This document shows, piece by piece, positions 6,213 through 11,292 of a stretch of DNA of 11,292 bases (the stretch's first letter is position 1; each line of letters starts with the position of its first letter). Under the pieces are notes generated by a model. That model searched no databases. It was not told where the DNA came from and saw only the letters and a program-made list of their open reading frames with translations. The DNA is from Chloroflexota bacterium. Its GTDB lineage: Bacteria > Chloroflexota > Chloroflexia > Thermomicrobiales > UBA6265. The DNA lies in contig JAFAEX010000087.1 in the NCBI GenBank assembly GCA_023423795.1, positions 1-11,292 on the forward strand. The letters run 5' to 3'. A program made the position numbers and the translations under genes.

Positions 6213-6283
6213 TGGCGGGTGGTGAAATGGTATCACAAGGGTCTTTGGAACCTTTGTTTCAGGTTCGAATCCTGGCCCGCCAG
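6213..6283 (+). tRNA. tRNA-Gln (anticodon TTG)
   Basis: The acceptor TGGCGGG (6213-6219) pairs with CCCGCCA (6276-6282), and the discriminator is G6283. The U1-A72 pair at the end of the stem is usual for glutamine tRNAs. The D arm is GTG/CAC. The anticodon stem AGGGT/ACCTT (with one G-T pair) holds loop CTTTGGA, giving anticodon TTG, which reads CAA and CAG. The T arm TCAGG-TTCGAAT-CCTGG has one wobble pair. The next bases are CCG, so CCA is not encoded and must be added after transcription. Confidence 0.97.
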
Positions 6284-6324
6284 CCGATGCACGCCCCCTC
6301 ACCCCGTTCGTTGCCTCGCTTCGT

Positions 6325-6350
6325 GCGCCCCGTTCCCCCCGCCGGGGCGC
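6325..6350 (+). terminator. GC-rich hairpin between tRNA-Gln and glmU
   Basis: GCGCCCCG (6325-6332) pairs perfectly with CGGGGCGC (6343-6350) around a 10-nt loop. It lies 42 nt after the tRNA and lacks a T tract, so it is at best a weak intrinsic terminator. The same octamer CGGGGCGC recurs at 6363-6370, next to the glmU start, and could compete for the same partner. Confidence 0.35.
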
Positions 6351-6372
6351 GCACCCTCCTCGCGGGGCGCCC

Positions 6373-7806
6373 GTGACCGATTCCGCCCAACCAACGCATC
6401 CTCCCCGCGCCGTGGTGGCGATCCTCGCCGCCGGCCGCGGCACGCGCATGCGCTCCGCCCTGCCCAAGGTGCTGCACCCCGTCGCCGGGCTGCCGATGGT
6501 CGCCCACGTGCTGCGCGCGGCGGCCGCCGCCGACCCGGTGGCGACCGTGCTGGTGGTCAACCCGGACATCGCCGACCTGCCGGAGCGGATCGGCGCGCCG
6601 CCGGGCGTGGTCGCCGCGATCCAGCACGAGGCGCGGGGCACGGGCGACGCGGTGCGCTGCGCGCTGCCGGCCGCCGCCGAGGCCGACGCCGACCTGCTGC
6701 TGGTCTTCTTCGCCGACCATCCGCGGCTGGATGCCGATACCGTGCGCCGCCTGCGCGACGAAGCGGCGGCGTCCGGCGCGCTGGTCACGATCCTGACCGC
6801 GCGGGTGGACGACGCCGCAGGCTACGGGCGGATCGACCGGGACGAGGCCGGCAATCCGCGCCGCATCGTCGAGCGCAAGGACGACGACCCGGCGAAGCGC
6901 ACCGGCCCCGCCGAGATCAACTCCGGCATGATGGCGCTCGACGCCCGCTGGGCGCGGGACATCCTGCCGACGCTGGAGCCGAGCGCGGCCACCGGCGAGG
7001 TCTACCTGACCGAACTGGTGGCGCGCGCCGCCGCGACCGGTCCGCGTCCGGACGGGCGGTGGCCGGTGGCGACCGTCGAGGCCGACCCGCGGGTGGCGCT
7101 CGGCGTCAACGACCGGGTCGAACTGGCCGCCGCCGACGCCGACGTGCGCGCCGCGATCCGCGAGCGCCTGATGCGCGACGGGGTGACGCTGGTCGGGCCG
7201 GAGACGATCTTCATCGACGCCGACGTGGCGGTCGGGCCGGACACGACGATCCTCCCCTTCTCGGTGCTGATGGGCCGAACCTCGATCGGCGCGAACTGCA
7301 CCATCGGGCCGCACGCGGTGCTGCGGGACGCCACGATCGGCGACGGCGCGCGGGTGACGGCCTCGTTCGTCACGCAATCCTCGATGGCCGCGGGCTCCGA
7401 CGCCGGGCCGTTCGCGCACCTGCGCGGCGGGACGGACCTGGGGCCGGGCGTGCACGTCGGCAACTTCGCGGAACTCAAGAACGCCACCCTCGGCGAGGGG
7501 GTGCGCTGCGGCCATTTCTCGTACGTCGGGGACGCGAGCGTCGGGGCCGGGGCCAACATCGGGGCCGGCACGATCACCGCCAACTACGACGGGGTGGACA
7601 AGCACCGGACCGAGATCGGGGACGGCGCGTTCATCGGAAGCGATACCATCCTGCGCGCCCCGGTGACGGTCGGCGCGGGAGCGCGCACCGGCGCCGGGTC
7701 GGTGGTGACGAAGGACGTGCCGCCCGGGGCGACGGTCGTGGGGGTGCCCGCCCGCCAGGTCCGCTCGGGATCGGCGGAACGCACGCGGGCGCGGGAGGAC
7801 TCGTAG
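6373..7806 (+). CDS. glmU: Bifunctional UDP-GlcNAc pyrophosphorylase / glucosamine-1-phosphate acetyltransferase
   Basis: GlmU makes UDP-GlcNAc in the cytoplasm by acetylating glucosamine-1-phosphate and then uridylylating it; the product feeds peptidoglycan and surface polysaccharides. At 477 residues it is slightly longer than usual (about 450-460), from short N- and C-terminal extensions. The N-terminal nucleotidyltransferase has LAAGRGTRM (18-26), PKVLHPVAG (31-39), EARGTGDAV (86-94), the metal Asp in FFADHPRL (Asp115) and EINSGMMALD (181-190). The canonical GDxP is ADHP here. The C-terminal left-handed beta-helix has GPFAHLR (345-351), HVGNFAELKNA (361-371) and GHFSYVGD with the catalytic His381, then NIGAGTITANYDG and IGSDT. 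The GTG start has only GGGGCGC as a weak ribosome site. The stop codon directly touches the prs start. Confidence 0.97.
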   Translation: MTDSAQPTHPPRAVVAILAAGRGTRMRSALPKVLHPVAGLPMVAHVLRAAAAADPVATVLVVNPDIADLPERIGAPPGVVAAIQHEARGTGDAVRCALPAAAEADADLLLVFFADHPRLDADTVRRLRDEAAASGALVTILTARVDDAAGYGRIDRDEAGNPRRIVERKDDDPAKRTGPAEINSGMMALDARWARDILPTLEPSAATGEVYLTELVARAAATGPRPDGRWPVATVEADPRVALGVNDRVELAAADADVRAAIRERLMRDGVTLVGPETIFIDADVAVGPDTTILPFSVLMGRTSIGANCTIGPHAVLRDATIGDGARVTASFVTQSSMAAGSDAGPFAHLRGGTDLGPGVHVGNFAELKNATLGEGVRCGHFSYVGDASVGAGANIGAGTITANYDGVDKHRTEIGDGAFIGSDTILRAPVTVGAGARTGAGSVVTKDVPPGATVVGVPARQVRSGSAERTRAREDS

Positions 7807-8745
7807 GTGGACGGTCGGTTGCAGGTGTTCGCGGGGACGTCGCACCCCGAGCTGGCGGCGGCGATCATGTCCGAGCTGGAAACCCCGCTCGGGCGCGCCA
7901 TCGTCGGGACGTGGAAGAACGGCGAAACCCGCGTCAAGCTGGAGGAGAACGTCCGCGGGTCGGACGTCTTCATCATCCAGTCGCTGTGCGAGCCGGTCGA
8001 TCACCACCTCGTCGAGCTGCTCCTGATGATCGACGCGGTGCGGCGCGCTTCGGCGGCGCGGATCACCGCGGTCATCCCCTACTACGCCTACGCCAAGCAG
8101 GAAAAGAAGACGTCGGGCCGCGAGCCGATCTCGGCCAAACTGGTCGCGAACCTGATCTGCACCGCCGGGGTGGACCGCATCCTGACGCTGGACCTCCATT
8201 CGCCGGCGATCGAGGGCTTCTTCGACATCCCGGTGGACCATTTGCGGGCGACGCCGCTGATCGCCCGCCACGTCCGCCGCGCCGGGATCGAGAACGTGGT
8301 GGCGGTCAGCCCGGACGCCGGCGGCGTCGCCCGCACCGAAGAATTCCGGCTGCGCGTCGGCGGCTCGCTGGCGATCATCTCCAAGCGCCACCCGGGGCCG
8401 GACGAGTCCGAGGCGCTGGAGATGGTCGGCGACGTCGATGGCAAGGTCGCCGTGATCGTGGACGACATGATCTCGACCGGCGGCACGCTGGTGCTGGCGG
8501 CGGAAACGCTGCGCGAACGCGGCGCGTCGGCGGTCCACGCCGCGGCCACCCACGGCATCTTCGCCGGCGACGCGCTGCGGCTGATCGAAGCGTCGCCGAT
8601 CGAGAAGGTGTTCGTGACCGACTCGGTGCCGCTGCCGGCCGGCGGGCCGACGGAGAAGATCCAGACGATCAGCGTTGCGCCGCTGCTGGCCGAGGCGATC
8701 GAGCGGATCCACAAGGACCTGAGCATCAGCGCGCTCTTCACCTAG
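7807..8745 (+). CDS. prs: Ribose-phosphate pyrophosphokinase (PRPP synthetase), class I
   Basis: Prs transfers pyrophosphate from ATP to ribose 5-phosphate, giving PRPP for purine, pyrimidine, NAD, histidine and tryptophan synthesis. The 312-residue length is normal. The N-terminal LQVFAGTSHPELA (5-17) and GETRVKLEENVRGSDVF (39-55) are typical. The ATP-binding flexible loop is YAKQEKKTSGREPISAK (95-111), with Gln-Glu where many members have Gln-Asp. The catalytic-region histidine is His131 in DLHSPAIEGFFDIPVDHL (129-146). The PRPP loop is VDDMISTGGT (218-227). The GTG start follows the glmU stop with no gap, and its GGGAGGA (7793-7799) lies inside glmU, so translation is probably coupled. glmU-prs is a common bacterial pairing linking two nucleotide-sugar precursor steps. 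Confidence 0.97.
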   Translation: MDGRLQVFAGTSHPELAAAIMSELETPLGRAIVGTWKNGETRVKLEENVRGSDVFIIQSLCEPVDHHLVELLLMIDAVRRASAARITAVIPYYAYAKQEKKTSGREPISAKLVANLICTAGVDRILTLDLHSPAIEGFFDIPVDHLRATPLIARHVRRAGIENVVAVSPDAGGVARTEEFRLRVGGSLAIISKRHPGPDESEALEMVGDVDGKVAVIVDDMISTGGTLVLAAETLRERGASAVHAAATHGIFAGDALRLIEASPIEKVFVTDSVPLPAGGPTEKIQTISVAPLLAEAIERIHKDLSISALFT

Positions 8746-8753
8746 CCGGATCG

Positions 8754-8789
8754 CGGGCCGGCGGGCGACGGGGCAGCGCCGCCGGCCCG
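8754..8789 (+). terminator. Hairpin after prs, possible terminator or attenuator
   Basis: An 11-bp perfect stem (8754-8764 with 8779-8789, core GGGCCGGCGG/CCGCCGGCCC) with a 14-nt loop begins 9 nt after the prs stop. No T tract follows. Together with the promoter-like sequence at 8800-8805 it suggests that the CorC-like gene and birA may form a separate unit. Confidence 0.35.
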
Positions 8790-8799
8790 GAGCGCGTAG

Positions 8800-8805
8800 T
8801 ACGCT
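8800..8805 (+). promoter_or_regulatory. Weak -10-like hexamer before the CorC-like gene
   Basis: TACGCT stands 38 nt upstream of the GTG start and just after the prs hairpin. It resembles the TACGAT box at 1573 but lacks the TG extension, and there is no recognisable -35. This is only a positional suggestion. Confidence 0.2.
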
Positions 8806-8843
8806 GGTCGCAACACACCCGCCCGCAAGGAGCCACCTACCCG

Positions 8844-10280
8844 GTGAGCGAACAACGCTGGATCGATCTCGCCGTCGCCGTTGCCGCCCTCGTCGTGATG
8901 GCGCTCGCCGCCACGGTCGCGGCGATGGCCGGGCGGATCGGCCGCCAGCGGCTGCGCAACCTCGGCGAGCAGGACGGTCGCCACCGTTCGGTGCAGGCGC
9001 TGCTCGACCCGCAGCGATCGCTGATCGCGGCGCTGATGCTGGTGCAGGTGCTCGCGGTCGCCATCGCCGCCAGCCTGCTCACCGGCGTCTTCGCTGCCGA
9101 AGTTGGGACCGCCGAGCACCTGCTGGCGGCGGTGACCGTAACGCTGGTTTACCTCGTCTTCGGGCAGGCGCTGCCGCGCGCATTCGCCGCCGCCCACCCG
9201 AACCGCGCCGGCCGGGTGACGCTGGCGCTGGCCAGCCTGTTCTCGGTGCTGGCGCGACCGTTCGTCGCCGTCGGCGACGCGCTGGCGGGCGGGTTCGCGC
9301 GGGTGCTGGGCGTCGATGCCAACGCCGCCTCCGAGGACGAGTTGCGGGCGGCGATCGAAGCGCCGGACGACGGCATCATCGAGCCCGAAGAGCGCGAGAT
9401 GATCGATGCGGTGCTGGAACTGGAAGACACCCCGGTGCGCGAGATCATGGTGCCGCGGGTTGACATCGTGGCGGTGCCGGAGGACGCGTCGGCGGCGGAG
9501 ATCGTGGCGACGGTGACGCGGGCCGGGCATTCGCGGGTGCCCGTCTACCGGAAGACGATCGACGACGTGGTCGGCATCCTCTACGCCAAGGACCTGCTGC
9601 CGTTCGTCATCGGTTCGACCGAGATCCTGCCGCTGGCCCGGTTGGTGCGCCCGGCCCACGTGGTGCCGGAATCGAAGCGGATCGACGACCTGCTGGCGGA
9701 ATTGCGCCTCAACCGGGTCCACATCGCGGTGGTCGTGGACGAGTACGGCGGCACGGCCGGGCTGGTGACGATCGAGGACATCCTCGAAACCATCGTCGGC
9801 GACATCCAGGACGAGTACGACCTCGAACCGGTGCTGCTGGAGGTGACGGGGCCGGGGCAGGTCGTCGTCGATGGCTCGATCCCGCTGGACGAACTGGAGG
9901 ACGCGCTCGCCATCGACCTGCAGGACCCGGAGGACGAGGTGGCGACGGCGGCCGGCTGGGTCCACCTCCACCTCGAACGGCTGCCCGAGGTCGGCGATGA
10001 GTTCGACGCGGACGGCGTGCGGGCCGAGGTCCTTTCGATGGAAGGACACCGGCTGCGGCGGCTGCGCGTGACCCGGCTCGACGCGATCCCGCCCGACCCC
10101 GTGCCGCTCCTCGCCGCCGCGGATGCGGACGCGTCCGGTTCCGAGGCAGCGGACGCGTCCGCCTCATCTGAGCAGCCCGCAAATGACGACTCCGGCGCCG
10201 TTCCGGACGGGGCCGCCGGCGAGCCACAGCCCGCCAACGGAAGCGAAGCCTCCCCGGCCGACACCGCATCGGTCCGGTGA
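8844..10280 (+). CDS. Hemolysin family / CorC-like membrane protein (DUF21, paired CBS and CorC_HlyC domains)
   Basis: A 478-residue inner-membrane protein of the CNNM/CorC family, members of which move or regulate Mg2+ and other cations. Four hydrophobic stretches (about 8-29, 59-83, 91-111, 124-150) fit the DUF21 membrane domain. The linker DGIIEPEEREMIDAVLELED (176-195) and REIMVPRVDIVAVPED (199-214) introduce the CBS pair (about 204-322), including GHSRVPVYR (228-236) and VVDEYGGTAGLVTIEDILE (298-316). A CorC_HlyC domain follows (about 333-412). Residues 420-478 are an Ala/Ser/Asp/Pro-rich, probably disordered tail. AAGGAG (8827-8832) lies 11 nt before the GTG start, slightly far. The reading frame is open far upstream through prs and glmU, but that part is shadow. 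Its stop overlaps birA by GTGA. Old 'hemolysin' names for this family are not evidence of toxicity. Confidence 0.92.
   Translation: MSEQRWIDLAVAVAALVVMALAATVAAMAGRIGRQRLRNLGEQDGRHRSVQALLDPQRSLIAALMLVQVLAVAIAASLLTGVFAAEVGTAEHLLAAVTVTLVYLVFGQALPRAFAAAHPNRAGRVTLALASLFSVLARPFVAVGDALAGGFARVLGVDANAASEDELRAAIEAPDDGIIEPEEREMIDAVLELEDTPVREIMVPRVDIVAVPEDASAAEIVATVTRAGHSRVPVYRKTIDDVVGILYAKDLLPFVIGSTEILPLARLVRPAHVVPESKRIDDLLAELRLNRVHIAVVVDEYGGTAGLVTIEDILETIVGDIQDEYDLEPVLLEVTGPGQVVVDGSIPLDELEDALAIDLQDPEDEVATAAGWVHLHLERLPEVGDEFDADGVRAEVLSMEGHRLRRLRVTRLDAIPPDPVPLLAAADADASGSEAADASASSEQPANDDSGAVPDGAAGEPQPANGSEASPADTASVR
10126..10161. repeat. Duplicated 12-bp palindrome inside the CorC-like tail
   Basis: CGGACGCGTCCG occurs at 10126-10137 and again at 10150-10161, exactly 24 bp (8 codons) apart in the same frame, coding for the repeated ADAS in the disordered tail. 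It looks like a small in-frame duplication. Each copy contains the self-complementary ACGCGT. Confidence 0.6.
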
Positions 10281-11074
10281 CGCGAATCGTCGGCCGCCGG
10301 GTGCTGCGCTACGGGCAGGTCGGCAGCACGATGGACCTCGCCGCCGAGTTCGCGGCGGCGGGCGAGCCGGAGGGGCTGGTCGTCGTCGCCGACGAGCAGA
10401 CGGCCGGGCGCGGGCGGGCCGGGCGCGCGTGGCAGGCCCCGCCCGGTTCGGCGCTGCTGATGACCGTGCTGCTGCGCCCGGACGTTCCCGCCGACCGGCT
10501 CAGCGTGCTCGCGCCGCTGGCGGGCGTTGCCTTGGCCGAGGCAATCGAGACCGCAACCGGGCTCCCCTGCTGGCTGAAATGGCCGAACGACCTCTGGTTG
10601 GGGGAGCGCAACGCCGGGAAGAAGGCCGCAGGGGTGCTGTCGTCGGCCCGGATGCTCGGCGGCAAACCGGATCACGTGCTGGTCGGGATCGGGCTGAACG
10701 TCTCGACGCCGCCGTCCGTGCTGCCGGACGGGGCGACCAGCATCGCCGTCGAGATCGAGGCCGCGGGAGCCGGGCAGGCTGTGGCGCATGCGGACCGCGA
10801 GCGCATCCTCGCCGCGCTGCTGTCCCGCCTGGACGCGCACTACGCCGCGTTCGTCTTGAACCGTGAGCAACCGGATCTCGACGGCTGGCTGGCCCGCGCG
10901 GCGATGCTGGGGGAACCAGTGATGGTCGAGGTCGGCGGCGCGATGCACCGCGGCATCCACGCCGGCATCGACAACGACGGCGCGCTCCTGCTGCGCCTCG
11001 ACGACGGTTCGCTGGAGCGGATCGTCGCCGGCGACCTGACGCGGGGACCACGGCGGCGGGATGCCCAAGGTTGA
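10277..11074 (+). CDS. birA: Biotin--[acetyl-CoA-carboxylase] ligase, single-domain type
   Basis: Biotin protein ligase activates biotin with ATP to biotinyl-AMP and attaches it to a lysine of carboxyl-carrier proteins in the cytoplasm. The 265-residue protein starts directly with the catalytic domain: GSTMDLAAE (16-24), the biotinyl-AMP loop GRGRAGRAWQAPPGSAL (44-60), KWPNDLW (101-107), GKKAAGVL (114-121) and HVLVGIGLNV (133-142). A C-terminal SH3-like cap ends with DDGSLERIVAGDL. There is no N-terminal winged-helix domain, so unlike E. coli BirA it should not be a repressor. After GKKAAGVL the usual acidic residue (GILxE) is replaced by Ser-Ser. The GTG start overlaps the previous stop by GTGA, implying coupled translation. 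The nearest alternative would remove conserved residues. Confidence 0.95.
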   Translation: MTRIVGRRVLRYGQVGSTMDLAAEFAAAGEPEGLVVVADEQTAGRGRAGRAWQAPPGSALLMTVLLRPDVPADRLSVLAPLAGVALAEAIETATGLPCWLKWPNDLWLGERNAGKKAAGVLSSARMLGGKPDHVLVGIGLNVSTPPSVLPDGATSIAVEIEAAGAGQAVAHADRERILAALLSRLDAHYAAFVLNREQPDLDGWLARAAMLGEPVMVEVGGAMHRGIHAGIDNDGALLLRLDDGSLERIVAGDLTRGPRRRDAQG

Positions 11075-11207
11075 TTAAAGGTGCGGAATTGAACCGTCCG
11101 GGCACCGGTCACGCCTGCTTGAGGATGACGGGGGTGCCAAGATACCCCGGCCATCGCCGCCTGCCCGGGGTTGATGGCGTTTGCCAAAATAGTCCAGGCA
11201 TCGACGA
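11075..11207. other. Intergenic sequence after birA, no gene seen
   Basis: This stretch holds no credible coding frame. It has only weak short hairpins, such as GGGGT/ACCCC near 11129-11146 and TGGC/GCCA near 11175-11186, neither good enough to call a terminator. It leads into the repeat pair at 11208. Confidence 0.5.
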
Positions 11208-11285
11208 GGCGGGCGCGATGAATCGCGCCCCTACAGCACGGTTGACCTGCCGCACGCTGTAGGGGCGCGATTCATCGCGCCCGCC
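11208..11285. repeat. REP-like inverted pair, feet inward (family C)
   Basis: Bases 11208-11237 and 11256-11285 are perfect 30-nt reverse complements separated by 18 nt. Each arm is itself a GTAG-footed hairpin. On the plus strand GTAG (11259-11262) precedes GGGCGCGAT-TC-ATCGCGCCC (two 9-bp halves, 11263-11282). The left arm is the same unit on the minus strand, with its foot at 11234-11231 and its hairpin at 11230-11211. The two feet face each other, opposite to the pair at 3437-3510. No enzyme that could mobilise them is in the window. Confidence 0.75.
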
Positions 11286-11292
11286 GCTGGGC

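Noticed and set aside
6259..8712. An 817-codon minus-strand open frame opposite glmU and prs
   Set aside because: It is a shadow of two certain genes; it has no family motif and an antisense-like composition.
6219..8843. N-terminal 875 codons of a 1353-codon plus-strand frame ending in the CorC-like gene
   Set aside because: This part runs through tRNA-Gln, glmU and prs in a different frame and is Arg/Gly/Pro-rich shadow. The real gene starts at the GTG at 8844, with AAGGAG upstream.
9581..11068. A 495-codon minus-strand open frame opposite the CorC-like gene and birA
   Set aside because: It is antisense to recognised domains and has a low-complexity Ser/Arg composition.
11129..11146. Terminator after birA
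   Set aside because: A 5-bp stem with an 8-nt loop and no T tract is too weak.

Overview
The window is high-GC chromosomal DNA (roughly 70% by eye) with many GTG starts, two tRNA genes, ordinary housekeeping genes and several families of palindromic intergenic repeats. The protein flavour suggests a Chloroflexota bacterium, perhaps of the Thermomicrobia/Sphaerobacter type: a secreted VIT-VWA protein, a DUF6194 protein, a glmU-prs cluster, a DUF21-CBS protein and a one-domain biotin ligase. This is inference from remembered family distributions. A high-GC actinobacterium is the main alternative.

Left part (1-3410): the window opens inside a perfect 7-bp tandem repeat (18 copies visible), followed by an 82-bp long inverted repeat. 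Next comes a DinB/MDMPI-fold gene (350-1198), a GTAG-footed hairpin, a strong stem-loop and a tRNA-Ser(GGA) on the minus strand (1374-1466). A probable three-gene plus-strand unit then runs from an extended -10 box at about 1570: a DUF6194 protein, a RimJ/RimL-type GNAT acetyltransferase and a class I SAM methyltransferase. The last two overlap by ATGA.

Middle part (3411-6283): a 329-bp gap carries a REP-like inverted pair and two odd-centred palindromes. It leads into a 734-residue secreted VIT-VWA protein (3740-5944). Downstream lies a second copy of the long inverted repeat, then an extended -10 promoter and tRNA-Gln(TTG) (6213-6283).

Right part (6373-11074): four tightly packed plus-strand genes, glmU, prs, a DUF21/CBS (CorC-like) membrane protein and birA. 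glmU and prs abut with no gap. The CorC-like gene and birA overlap by GTGA. A GC-rich hairpin between prs and the CorC-like gene may split the run into two units. GlmU makes UDP-GlcNAc for the cell envelope, Prs makes PRPP for nucleotides and some amino acids, and BirA biotinylates carboxylases, so this is core metabolism. The window ends in a REP-like inverted pair.

I did not find a convincing new defence, mobile or biosynthetic system. The most interesting non-gene content is the palindromic repeats: GTAG-footed hairpins resembling REP/BIME elements, and a separate two-copy long inverted repeat with a fixed 22-nt spacer.
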